DNA of 64,000 nt from Microlunatus lacustris (GTDB lineage: Bacteria > Actinomycetota > Actinomycetes > Propionibacteriales > Propionibacteriaceae). Under the pieces are notes generated by a model. That model saw only the letters and a list, made by a program, of their open reading frames with translations. It made no database searches and was not told where the DNA came from. Below are positions 16,630 to 25,066 of this stretch, in pieces (the first letter of the stretch is position 1; the number at the start of each line of letters is the position of its first letter). The stretch covers positions 1 through 64,000 of the forward strand of contig BAAAJN010000005.1 of assembly GCA_039527025.1 (NCBI GenBank), in the 5' to 3' direction. Both the position numbers and the translations under genes were made by a program.

Positions 16630-17073
16630 TCAGCGCAGGACGACGACGGGGCACTCGGCGTGGGCGACCAGGTGCTGGCTGACCGAGCCCAGCAGCATCC
16701 CGGCGAAACCGCCCTGGCCGCGGGAGCCCACCACCAGGAGGTCTGCCTCCTTGGAGCGCTCGATGAGCACCTTGGCCGGGTTGCCCTCCTCGATGGAGCT
16801 GCGGACCTCCACCTCCGGGGTCTCGCCGTCGCCGCCGAGGCTGCTGGTGAGCTCCTCGAGCACGGCGAGGGCGTTCTCCCGCGGTGCTTCCCCGTATCCC
16901 TCGGGCGGCAACGAGCCGTACGGGGGCATCATGGGCACGAGCGCCGCGTGCCACACCATGACGACCGTGAGCGAGGCGCCGTGGTGCAGGGCTTCGTCGT
17001 ACGCCCACCGCAAGGCCACCCGGCTGCTGTCCGATCCGTCCACACCGACGATGATCAGCTTGATCTGGGTCAT
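16630..17073 (-). CDS. universal stress protein, single USP domain
   Basis: A 147-residue ATP-binding-type USP: IIVGVDGSDSSRVALRWA at the start and GSRGQGGFAGMLLGSVSQHL, with the G-x2-G-x9-GS ATP loop, near the end. The ATG at 17073 is preferred over a GTG three codons upstream. It converges on the MFS-USP fusion; the two USP domains share only family-level similarity and are not an obvious recent duplicate. Confidence 0.92.
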   Translation of the reverse strand: MTQIKLIIVGVDGSDSSRVALRWAYDEALHHGASLTVVMVWHAALVPMMPPYGSLPPEGYGEAPRENALAVLEELTSSLGGDGETPEVEVRSSIEEGNPAKVLIERSKEADLLVVGSRGQGGFAGMLLGSVSQHLVAHAECPVVVLR

Positions 17074-17148
17074 AGTCCGCACCCTAGCGGGGGGTGTTCC
17101 GGGGTGGTCGGCGGCTCCGGCACCGGCTCGCGGACGTCCTGCTCGGCG

Positions 17149-17991
17149 TCAGTCCCGCCAGCTGTGGCTCGGCGTCCAGCCGAAGAGCTCCGACATGCGC
17201 GTGCAGTCGAAGGCGGACCGGGGGTCGGAGTAGCCGTCGGCGAACCGGTCGTAGCCGTCGTAGTACTCCGCCATCAGTTCCCGCAAGCCGCGCTTGGCCC
17301 GGGTGTCGGCGGCGGCGATCAGGCAGACCTCGTGCCCGGTGCTCGACCCCTCCAGCGCCGCCCGGTAGGCGGTCCCGACGTCGCGGGCGTCGATGTAGCT
17401 CCAGAAGTTGGCCCGGCTGAGGGACGGGTCGTCCCACTCGGCGGCGAACCGGCCGTAGTCGTCGGGCGGGATCACGTTGTTGATCCGCAGCCCCACCCAC
17501 GCCGTCTGCGGGTACCGGACCGCGAGGGAGTCGGCGATGACCTCGCTGAGGTACTTGCTCAGCGCGTACGCGTTGGGGGAGGCGTGCCGCTCGTCCTCGT
17601 CGAAGGGGATCTGCGCGGGGACGGTGCCCTCGGTCAGCAGCCCGGTGGCCATCTCGCTGGAGGCGTAGACGAACCGCGTCACGCCCGCGTCGCCAGCTGC
17701 CTGCATCAGGTTGTAGGCACTGAGCACGTTGTTGGAGAACACGTCGACCTGGGCCTGGCCGCTGGGGGAGGGGTTCGCCGCCAGGTGGCAGACGCCCTCG
17801 GGACGGAACTGGAACAGGGCGTCGTAGACCTTGCCGGCGTCGGTCAGGTCCACCCGGCAGAACTCGGCCGGCAGCTCCAGCTCGGGCCGGTCCGCGACGT
17901 CGAGGTTGACGACCTCGTGCCCGGCCTCGGCCAGGGAGCGGACCACCCACTGGCCGGCCTTCCCGGTCCCTCCGGTGACGACGACGCGCAT
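17149..17991 (-). CDS. NAD-dependent epimerase/dehydratase (extended SDR)
   Basis: A 280-residue extended short-chain dehydrogenase. The Rossmann loop TGGTGKAG is at residues 6-13, the catalytic serine lies in YASSEMATG and the Y-x3-K pair is in NAYALSKYLSE. The length and C-terminal half fit sugar-nucleotide epimerases or uronate dehydrogenases; the substrate is not decided by the sequence. It probably shares transcription with the downstream USP gene. Confidence 0.85.
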   Translation of the reverse strand: MRVVVTGGTGKAGQWVVRSLAEAGHEVVNLDVADRPELELPAEFCRVDLTDAGKVYDALFQFRPEGVCHLAANPSPSGQAQVDVFSNNVLSAYNLMQAAGDAGVTRFVYASSEMATGLLTEGTVPAQIPFDEDERHASPNAYALSKYLSEVIADSLAVRYPQTAWVGLRINNVIPPDDYGRFAAEWDDPSLSRANFWSYIDARDVGTAYRAALEGSSTGHEVCLIAAADTRAKRGLRELMAEYYDGYDRFADGYSDPRSAFDCTRMSELFGWTPSHSWRD

Positions 17992-18155
17992 GCAGTACTC
18001 CTCAAGTCGGTGGCGGGGCTGCCGTCCTGCACGCTAGCCGAGCCGTCCGGCGGGTCGGTCGCCGCACCTGGCACGACGGTCCAGCCGCAACGGTGGATGC
18101 CCCAGGGTGGTGCTGCGCCAGGTCCTGCGCCGAGGAGTGGTGCGAGGATCGGGCT

Positions 18156-18557
18156 GTGGCCACCGACGACGCGGGCTCGTGGACCCGGCCTGCTCCGGCC
18201 CTCCTGGTCTGGGCGGTCGTCGGCGTCCAGGTCCTGCTGGTGCTCCAGTTCGGGGCGATGGGTCTGGGTTGGGGCGGGGCCCTCTACGCCGCGAACGTCG
18301 TGCAGGGTGTCGTGCTCCTCGTCGTCGCCGTCCTGCTGGCCCTCCGGCGGCGCCTGCTGGTCGTGCTGGTTCCGGTGGTGTCGGTCGTGCTCAGCCTGGG
18401 GTTGCAGGGAGCCGACGTCCTGCTGAGGGCGCAGGCCTGCCCGCCCGCGGCGGAGGCCGTCGTGGCTGAGCTGGGGCTGCCCGCCGTGCTCGACGACGTC
18501 GATCCCTCGACCCCGGTGATCGCCTTCCCCGGCGCGCGGTTTCGCGTTCACGCGTGA
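18156..18557 (+). CDS. small integral membrane protein
   Basis: Unrecognised 133-residue protein with three predicted transmembrane helices (about 15-35, 40-62 and 68-88), a short basic loop LALRRRL, and a C-terminal soluble tail of about 40 residues with one cysteine. I take the GTG at 18156 as start because the hydrophobic region follows closely. It is divergent from the epimerase gene. Confidence 0.6.
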   Translation: MATDDAGSWTRPAPALLVWAVVGVQVLLVLQFGAMGLGWGGALYAANVVQGVVLLVVAVLLALRRRLLVVLVPVVSVVLSLGLQGADVLLRAQACPPAAEAVVAELGLPAVLDDVDPSTPVIAFPGARFRVHA

Positions 18558-19170
18558 GCAGAGCAGCGGCTGCGCCGAGATCAGCGACGAGCGCTGGACG
18601 GCCGAGGTCGAGCCCCCGGGATGCCGACGTCCTGGAGCTCGTGGTCCGGCCCCGCAGACGATGCGTCCCGCACGTCCGCCCTCGCCGAGCAGCGTTCCGG
18701 CGGCTTCCGGTGGGGGACAGCGGACTCGACCCCAGTTGTCACCTCGTAGTCACCCGCGGCAGCTGATCCCTGGGTAACCTCATCGGGCCGAGGGCGCCAC
18801 GGGGCGGGGTGCTCTCAGCCAGGGTCCGCACCGGTGCGTCCTCCCCAGCGCTGCGGTCGCCGGGCTCGAGCGGCCGGCAACCCGACGTCAGGCGGGTTGC
18901 CGGCCTGGGTCCCGCAACGAGACCCTCCCCAGGGTCGCGAGACCCTGGCCGACCCTAGATCTCCTGGGTCGCGCCTGTCCGGCGGATCGGTGGAACTCGG
19001 GACCTTGGCCCTGCACGTCGCGGCGCCCCGGGTCCGCCAGGGCGCTGACGCGGCGAGGCCTGGGCCACTGCTCAGCCTTTCCTGGGCTGGAGCCGCGGTT
19101 CTCGAGAGGTTGGTGCCGCAGAGTTCCGGCGTTGGCCCGACGGCCAGCCCGGAGCAGGAGGACGTACGTC
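18558..19170. other. gene-poor interval
   Basis: I see no credible gene in these 613 bases. They hold one very strong hairpin (18872-18905, listed separately) and a cluster of AGGGTC/GACCCT words at about 18921-18970 that can form smaller hairpins. Confidence 0.65.
18872..18905. terminator. 13-bp perfect hairpin, terminator-like or structured RNA
   Basis: GGCCGGCAACCCG (18872-18884) and its exact complement (18893-18905) flank an 8-nt loop (ACGTCAGG). No T-tract follows. It is isolated, more than 300 bases from the upstream gene's stop, so it may act as a terminator or belong to an unrecognised transcript. Confidence 0.55.
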
Positions 19171-19410
19171 ATGGCCGATTCCCGAGGTAACCCGCCAGAC
19201 CCGGCAGCAGATCGCCACGAGCTGTGGAGGAGCGACCAGCTCGTCGCTGCGGTCGTGCGGCTCGAGGACGGCCGGCGGTACGTCACCGCCTGGGACGGCG
19301 ACCGCTTCGTGCGCGTCCCCCGGCGGTTCGTGACCAGCGCCGGTGCGCGGCGCTGGCTGCAGCAGCACCTGGGCGGCGTGTGGTTCGTGCGTCCCGCCGG
19401 GACGCCGTGA
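19171..19410 (+). CDS. small hypothetical protein
   Basis: A 79-residue unrecognised protein. The C-terminal two-thirds (DQLVAAVVRLEDGRRYVTAW and RRFVTSAGARRWLQQHLGG) looks like a compact alpha/beta domain with a Trp-rich end. The start ATG is supported by AGGAGGAC 7-10 nt upstream. Codon use is normal for the genome. No neighbour gives a role. Confidence 0.5.
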   Translation: MADSRGNPPDPAADRHELWRSDQLVAAVVRLEDGRRYVTAWDGDRFVRVPRRFVTSAGARRWLQQHLGGVWFVRPAGTP

Positions 19411-20088
19411 CGCCTGGCCGCGAAGGCCCAGCACCAGCAAGGAGGTCGTGCCCGCCGCGGCACCTCGACGCCTTGAGGCTCGTGGTGCTGTAGAACTGTG
19501 CGTGGCCGTCGTCGCGGACCAGGTGGTTGGGGGCAGCTCACCCGGGCTGCAGCGGCGTGCCCGGCGATCGGCAGGGCCAGCAGCACGTCGGCAGAGTGGG
19601 GGCACTCGCGCCGTCGTCGCGGTTGCTCGGGGGCTGCCGTGACCCGTCCAGAGCAGAGTCGTGGACGCGGTGAGGGATCGGGGCCAGTGCGGCCGCAGAG
19701 GAGCCGACGAGCCCGGCCGAACCCCGGACCAGGCGGTGAGCACGAGCCCGCCCGCAGGCCACCGGGTCCGTGTCGGTGGTCAGGGAACGCCCCAGCGGGA
19801 GGGAAGGCCACGGTGGCCACCAGGGCGATCACCCGACAGCGACCTCCCGCCAGGCGGGACGCGGAACGTAGAAGTCGGAGCCAGCAGCGGTCGGGTCGGA
19901 TGGCGCGCGGGCGACGTCGTCGGTCACCAGTCGAGGGCGGCGACGTCATCGGTCGCTGCGACCGCCGCCGCACCTGCCAGCGGCGCGTCGGACGCGTCGA
20001 GCGGCGAGGACGCCCGTGCGGGTGCCGGTCCCCTCCACCGCTTGTCCAGTCGGTGAACCTTCGACGAGCGGATGGAGCTGATGAGGCG
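19411..20088. other. gene-free interval
   Basis: 678 bases without a convincing gene. An open frame runs through it into the RidA-like gene, but its translation is arginine-rich and low in complexity, with no recognisable domain, so I treat it as chance openness in GC-rich DNA. No RNA gene or strong hairpin was seen. Confidence 0.55.
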
Positions 20089-20484
20089 ATGGGGAGAACG
20101 GCAGTGAACCCGGTGACGTGGTCGGCGGAGATGGGGTTCAACCAGGGCGAGGTCGTCGCCGGGCACGCCCGCACCCTGTACTGCTCCGGCCAGACCGCGA
20201 TGAGCGGCGACGGCCGACCCCAGCACGAGGGGGACATGGCGGCGCAGCTGGCTCTCATCGTGGACAACCTGGAGGCCGTGCTGGGCGGGGCCGGCATGTC
20301 CCTCGCGGACCTCGTGCGCCTCAACGTCTACACCACCGACGTGGATCTGCTCATCCAGCACTACGGCGTCCTGGCGTCACGGCTGGGCGCCGCCGGCGTG
20401 GCCCCGACCACCACGATGCTCGGAGTGACCCGGCTGGCCATCCCCGGCCAGATGGTCGAACTGGAGGGAACCGCTGTCGCCTGA
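20089..20484 (+). CDS. RidA (YjgF/YER057c/UK114) family protein
   Basis: A 131-residue RidA-family protein, usually a trimeric deaminase that clears reactive enamine/imine intermediates made by PLP enzymes. Family blocks are LYCSGQTAMSGDG, LVRLNVYTTDVD and TRLAIPGQMVELEGTAVA. R115 and E125 occupy the positions of the catalytic Arg and Glu of RidA. The ATG at 20089 follows GATGAGG; a GTG at 20104 is an alternative. Confidence 0.88.
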   Translation: MGRTAVNPVTWSAEMGFNQGEVVAGHARTLYCSGQTAMSGDGRPQHEGDMAAQLALIVDNLEAVLGGAGMSLADLVRLNVYTTDVDLLIQHYGVLASRLGAAGVAPTTTMLGVTRLAIPGQMVELEGTAVA

Positions 20485-20501
20485 CGGGACCTCGGCCCCG
20501 G

Positions 20502-20690
20502 CTAGAAGCCGCCTCCGCCGGAGGCGCCACCGCCGCCGCTCCACGGACCGGGCTCCTGCGGATGTCGCACCGGCTCTTCTCGCACTGCACCGCAGCGTTT
20601 GCAGGTCCACACGGTGACGTGCTCCACGTCATCCCAACCGTTGTGCCACTGGTGTCGACGGACTATGCACCGCCATCGCTGGGTTCCCAT
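20502..20690 (-). CDS. small zinc-ribbon-like protein with glycine-rich tail
   Basis: A 62-residue protein missed easily because a longer frame hides it. From the ATG at 20690 it reads through a Cys/His-rich core (C8, H13, H16, then C30-x2-C33) and ends in SGGGGASGGGGF. The core looks like a rubredoxin/zinc-ribbon knuckle, but with only three clear cysteines. No function is assigned. Its stop is 17 bp from the converging RidA gene. Confidence 0.5.
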   Translation of the reverse strand: MGTQRWRCIVRRHQWHNGWDDVEHVTVWTCKRCGAVREEPVRHPQEPGPWSGGGGASGGGGF

Positions 20691-20932
20691 GCGCAGACGC
20701 TGAACCCAGACTTCAGCATGGTCAAGACGCATCAGCGGATACCTAGACGAAACCCCCAAGAGGGGGGACGATCTCCCGCCCCCGCTGTCATGTCTCGGCC
20801 GTGTGCGGCGCGCGGTACCAGACCGTCGCTCGGAGCACGCAGTAGGCGGGCTCCTGTGGAGCACGTCAGTGGCCGGCGCGGGGAGGGGGACCGCGAGTCT
20901 CTGCATGGTTCCAAGGCCTGCGTCGTCCCCGG

Positions 20933-21283
20933 ATGCAACTGCCGACGGCCGGATTCTTGACGGTCGGGGCCCTGTACCACTGCATCATGGGCGTCGTCGT
21001 TCGACGGATTCTTCTCCGCGGCGACTCGCGCTCTCATCGGCTCGCCATGGCGGTCTTGGCGGCCAATGAGTTGTGGAACGTCGCGCTGTTCGATCGCCGC
21101 AGCACACGCAACGGTTTCGTCGGCATCCTTGCCTTTCTGGTGCCCCTCGGTGCCTTGCAGGCGTCGGTGGCCCGGGACAGGGCGTCCGCCGTCACCCTGG
21201 GCGCCTACACCGGATATGTCGTGGCCTACGACGTTCCGTGGGCCTACCAGGTGTGGAGACTGGACCGGGCCGGCCCGGCGTAG
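20933..21283 (+). pseudogene. TspO/MBR-like membrane protein, apparently lacking its first helix
   Basis: The 116-residue frame has helices resembling the TspO family: LPTAGFLTVGALYHCIMGVVV in the position of helix 2, LAANELWNVALFDRR (the N-x-x-WN motif) and AYTGYVVAYDVPWAYQVWRL at the end. TspO proteins are about 150-160 residues with five helices; here helix 1 is missing and upstream DNA in all frames gives no candidate. I call it a 5'-truncated remnant. A divergent four-helix intact gene is the alternative. Confidence 0.5.
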
Positions 21284-21429
21284 GCCCTCATCCATGTCCT
21301 GGCTAGTGCCCCTCCATCCCTGTTGGCGCAGGGGGCCGTAGAACGGGTGGCCATCAGGTTCCGCACGCCGACCCTCTGCGGGACGCCCCCAGTACTGGTC
21401 GGGGTCGGGGACTGGTTGCTGATCCTTGT

Positions 21430-21972
21430 GTGGCCCGTCGGTACAGGATCGAGGTAGCCGGATGGCTCTTCGTCGCGTTGGGTTCCGGGCGGTCCAACCG
21501 GGAGGAAGCCACGGCGATCGGACCGGCGAACCTGGCGCCGTCGGTGTGGCCCCAGGTGGTCCGAATCAGGGGACCCCGCCGGTGGTCGCGGCGTACGAAG
21601 GGCTCGGTGGATCTCGTGGTCGAGCCATTCGAGAGCCAGGGCGCGGGCCTTTCGTCGAATCCTTGAACGCGTAGCTGCTCCTCCCCTTCGCTCGTGTTGT
21701 CCCAGATGAGGTGCTTGTCGTCCCAGGTGCCGAGGATCATGGCCGAGGTCATCCGCAGCTGGATGCTCGCGCGGGGTGAGCTGATGAGCGGAAGCACGAT
21801 CAGCAGCGCCCCATCGAGGAGTTGGCCAGGTCGGAGGCATCACGTCCTCGCGGTCGAGCGCTGGAGCGCCAGCGGCGTCGAGCAGCTCGCGGACCTCGGT
21901 GACGAATCCGGCCTGTTCCTTGGTCGTTGGTGGTGTCGGGTGAACGCGCGACAGGTCCAGCCACGTTCTCAT
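21430..21972 (-). pseudogene. frameshifted hypothetical gene
   Basis: Reading from the ATG at 21972 gives MRTWLDLSRVHPTPP and VRELLDAAGAPALDRED. At about 21815-21830 the coherent protein moves to another frame (LLIVLPLISSPRASIQLR, then WDDKHLIWDNTSEGEEQLRV). At about 21640 it moves again (ALALEWLDHEIHR). The pieces together look like one ordinary soluble actinobacterial protein of about 170 residues broken by two or more frameshifts. Family unknown. Confidence 0.55.
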
Positions 21973-22079
21973 GCCGCCATCCTGCGCCCTCTCGATGTTC
22001 GGTGACCGACCCGTGTGCGGGACGCGCTCAGTAGCCGATCGGCCTCCGACCTCGACCCTGGAGAGCCGCGCCGTCCGTC

Positions 22080-22805
22080 CTAGCTCGCCCGGAGGATGTA
22101 TCGGGCGAAGATCCCGTCCTCGGAATAGGTCGCGTTCTCGATGCGGAACCCGGCTCGATCGATCATCACCTCGAGGAGCCAGGTGAAAGTGGAGTGCTCG
22201 TCGCGGACGTGCTCTTCGAACTCGGCGCGGCTCCACTGCCCGGCGACTCCGTCGCCGCCGGTGGCGCACCAGGCCTCGAGCTTCTTCTCGGCGTCTTCGG
22301 GCGCGAAGTTGTAGACCACGTCCCATAGACGCAAGAGGCCCCCGGGCTGCAGAGAGCGGCGCATCTTGGTGAGGGCGATCGCTTGCCAGGCGTCGGGCAG
22401 GTGATGGAGGGCGTAGCGCGTGTAGAGGATGTCCGCCGGCTCCTCGCCCTGGTCGTAGGTCAGGAAGCCGGCTTGCACCACCTCGACGTTGTCGAGGTGC
22501 TGGAAAGTGACCTTGGTGCGCAACCTGTCGAGCATGAGAGGGGAGATGTCGACGGCGACGACGCGCCGACAGTGCGGAGCTGCGGCCAGGGTGAACTGCC
22601 CGGTACCTGCTCCGAGGTCGACGACGACCGAGTCATGCTCCAGACCAAGGGTGCGGAGCAGCTTGACCTCCTCGGCGGCGCCGGCGTCCTCCTTGTCGTC
22701 GTAGCGAGCTACGTGCTCTGCGTCCAGGTTCTCCCGGCCGGCGCTGGCGATCTCGTCGAGCATCCAGCCGGCGCCGTGAGGAGCGGAGGTCGTTGCTGCA
22801 CTCAT
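22080..22805 (-). CDS. class I SAM-dependent methyltransferase
   Basis: A 241-residue methyltransferase with motif I VVDLGAGTGQFTLAAA, the acidic end of strand 2 VVAVDIS, and YTRYALHHLPD near motif IV. The C-terminal part (after LLRLWDVVYNF) is specific and could bind the acceptor, which is unknown. The ATG at 22805 is used because the upstream extension is not domain-like. It sits inside the decayed 18.5-23.2 kb region but is intact. Confidence 0.85.
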   Translation of the reverse strand: MSAATTSAPHGAGWMLDEIASAGRENLDAEHVARYDDKEDAGAAEEVKLLRTLGLEHDSVVVDLGAGTGQFTLAAAPHCRRVVAVDISPLMLDRLRTKVTFQHLDNVEVVQAGFLTYDQGEEPADILYTRYALHHLPDAWQAIALTKMRRSLQPGGLLRLWDVVYNFAPEDAEKKLEAWCATGGDGVAGQWSRAEFEEHVRDEHSTFTWLLEVMIDRAGFRIENATYSEDGIFARYILRAS

Positions 22806-22906
22806 CGAGCCATCCTGCAGCAATCGGCACGAGGAGGCGACGGGCAGCAACAGCTGGGGTTCGGGTGACCGACCCTCGTGCGGGACGCACCGGCGCAGCT
22901 GGCGGA

Positions 22907-23011
22907 CTACCGCTCAGGAGCGGCGTGCCGATGCACGAGGTGTCCGGTCAGCTGGGACACGCGGACCTGAGGACGACCTGCCTGTACTCGACCGCAGGCA
23001 GGCGACCGCAC
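22907..23011 (+). pseudogene. tyrosine recombinase C-terminal remnant
   Basis: A 35-residue stretch reads LRSGVPMHEVSGQLGHADLRTTCLYS, the C-terminal box of tyrosine integrases with the conserved GH and the catalytic Tyr position. No R-H-x-x-R part or N-terminal domain is present upstream. It lies about 100 bp from tRNA-Lys, the usual place for a tRNA-targeting integrase, so it is probably the relic of an excised or decayed element. Confidence 0.65.
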
Positions 23012-23117
23012 GAGCCACTGATAACCTGTGACATCGCCACAGTGCGTGATGAGCATGCTGCTCATCCGGGGCCGTGGGCGCCGCGGTGACGACTTGCCCG
23101 GCCAGGAGCCGAACTGG

Positions 23118-23190
<73 letters not shown>

Positions 23191-23337
23191 GCGAGGAGAA
23201 ACACTACCGGACGCCGACCGCGAGGTGAAATCGGCCTCGCCCGCAGCCGACGGCGGTCCCGACTGCACACCTGGTGGACGCCGACCGGTCCGAGCGAGCT
23301 GCCTCGCCCGGTCCGGCCGGCGTCACGGTCCGGTCGG

Positions 23338-24225
23338 TCAGGCCGTGCCGCGGGTGGCGTTCAGCCGGGCGAGCTCGTCCTCGGACAGCTGGAGGTCGGC
23401 CGCCTTCGCGGAGTCGGTGATCGACTCCACCCGGCGGGCGCCCGGGATGGGGATCACGTGCTCACCCAGCGACAGCTCCCAGGCCAGCACGACCTGCTGC
23501 GGGCTGACGCCGTGCGCCTGCGCGACCTCGGCGAAGGGCGCGAAGTCCTCGCCCACCGTCCGAGCGCCCCCGCCGGTGCCGCCCAGCGGGCTCCAGGGCA
23601 GGAAGGCGATGCCGTGCTCGCCGCAGAAGTCCAGCTCGTCCTTCGACGAGCGGAACCGCGGGGAGAACTCGTTCTGCACGCTGGCCAGCCCACCCTCGCC
23701 GAGGATGTCGATCGCCACCTGGATCTCCTCGACGTTGGCGTTGGAGATGCCGACACTCTTGACCAGGCCCTCCTCCTGCAGCGTCTTGAAGTGGCCGACG
23801 ACCTCGCTGTAGGCCTTGTAGCGGTCAGGACGGTGCCACTGGTAGAGGTCGATGACGTCCACCCCGAGGTCGGTCAGCGACTTCTGGACCGCCGAGCGCA
23901 GGTACTCCAACGAGCCGTCACGGCCCCACTGCTCGCCCTCGCTGCGGGTGATGCCGCCCTTGGTGCCGATCACCACGCCGGAGGTGTCGCCGCCCCAGCT
24001 CTTCACCGCCTTGCCGACGATCTGCTCGTTGTGGCCCATCGTGTCCCAGGACGGGGCGTAGATGTCGGCCGTGTCGATGTAGGTGACGCCGGCGTCGAGG
24101 GCGGCGTGGACGGTCGCGATGGCCGCGTCCTCGTCCGGGTACTGCTTGTCGTTGTTCATCGACAGGGGCATGGCGCCGAGCCCGATGGCTGACACCGTGA
24201 AGGGTCCGAGTTTCCTGGTTCGCAT
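23338..24225 (-). CDS. aldo/keto reductase
   Basis: A 295-residue NADPH-dependent oxidoreductase with the AKR barrel. The catalytic set is visible: D51 and Y56 in DTADIYAP, the lysine in IGTKGG, and the histidine in LYQWHRPD. Also present are GISNANVEEI, LPWSPLGGTG, and the coenzyme site IPGARRVESITDSAKA. Length is typical. TAGCCT lies 7 nt before the ATG on the minus strand (leaderless promoter). Substrate unknown. Confidence 0.92.
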   Translation of the reverse strand: MRTRKLGPFTVSAIGLGAMPLSMNNDKQYPDEDAAIATVHAALDAGVTYIDTADIYAPSWDTMGHNEQIVGKAVKSWGGDTSGVVIGTKGGITRSEGEQWGRDGSLEYLRSAVQKSLTDLGVDVIDLYQWHRPDRYKAYSEVVGHFKTLQEEGLVKSVGISNANVEEIQVAIDILGEGGLASVQNEFSPRFRSSKDELDFCGEHGIAFLPWSPLGGTGGGARTVGEDFAPFAEVAQAHGVSPQQVVLAWELSLGEHVIPIPGARRVESITDSAKAADLQLSEDELARLNATRGTA

Positions 24226-24242
24226 GGTCTCGAGGCTAGCCA

Positions 24243-24262
24243 GCCCTTCGACGGGCTCAGGG
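24243..24262. repeat. dispersed palindromic repeat, copy 4
   Basis: GCCCTTCGACGGGCTCAGGG between the aldo/keto reductase promoter and the end of gatD. Confidence 0.9.
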
Positions 24263-24298
24263 TCTGGGGCGGGGCTCGGGCCGCGCGGACTACGCGAA

Positions 24299-25066
24299 CT
24301 AGCGGGAAGAGCGGCGGACGGCGGCCAGCCGTTGCCGGCGCAGCTCGGTGACCTCGGGGCGCTCCAGGGCAGTCAGCGGTTCACCGAGGGCGAGCTCGAG
24401 GACGTGGTCGGCCAGCGCCGGGTTGCGGGCCAGCACCGGTCCGTGCGGGTAGGTCCCCACGACCGTCCCGGCCACCGCACCCTCGGTCCCGTCGCCGCAG
24501 TTGCCCACGCCCACTTCCACGGTGGCCAGCGGGGTCGCGTCCGGGCCCAGCACGGTGTGGCCGCCGTGGTTCTCGAAGCCCGACAGCCACTGGGCGTCCC
24601 CGTCGTCCTCGTGGCCGCGCCAGCGGCTGAGGATCTCCCCGACTGCGCGGACCGGACCGCGCGTGGTGGTCACATCGAGCAGCCCGAGCCCGTCGATCTG
24701 CCGGTCGTCGGGGCCGTCGGCCACCGTGAACGAGCGACCGACGATCTGGTAGCCGGCGCAGACGGCCAGCACGGCCGCCCCCCGGTCGACGGCCCGGTGC
24801 AGTCCACCGTCGGCGCGCAGCGCCTTGACCGCGGAGATCTGCGCCGCGTCCTCACCGCCACCCAGCAGGTAGACGTCTCCGCTGTCGGGCAGCGGCTCGC
24901 CCGGCTCGACGGTGGTCAGCACGGCGTCGAACCCTCGCCAGGCCAGCCGCTTGGCCAGCACGGTCGCGTTGCCGCGGTCGCCGTAGATGCCGAGCAGCGA
25001 CTGGTAGACCAGCACCACCTCGACCCGCCGGCCCTCGCCCTGGTTCTCGGCCCGAGCTGACGTCAT
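24299..25066 (-). CDS. gatD: lipid II isoglutaminyl synthase, glutaminase subunit GatD
   Basis: Class I glutamine amidotransferase that supplies ammonia to MurT for amidating D-Glu of lipid II. The 255-residue protein has VYQSLLGIYGDRGN at the start, the catalytic C103 in AVCAGYQIVG, and H208 in GTYPHGPVLARNP, the CobB/CobQ-like arrangement. Its ATG overlaps the murT stop by one base (TGATG), as expected for subunits made in equal amounts. Confidence 0.95.
   Translation of the reverse strand: MTSARAENQGEGRRVEVVLVYQSLLGIYGDRGNATVLAKRLAWRGFDAVLTTVEPGEPLPDSGDVYLLGGGEDAAQISAVKALRADGGLHRAVDRGAAVLAVCAGYQIVGRSFTVADGPDDRQIDGLGLLDVTTTRGPVRAVGEILSRWRGHEDDGDAQWLSGFENHGGHTVLGPDATPLATVEVGVGNCGDGTEGAVAGTVVGTYPHGPVLARNPALADHVLELALGEPLTALERPEVTELRRQRLAAVRRSSR

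Noticed and set aside
19498..20088. N-terminal extension of the RidA-like gene
   Set aside because: The translation is Arg-rich and featureless, RidA proteins are about 130 residues, and a start with a ribosome site lies at 20089.
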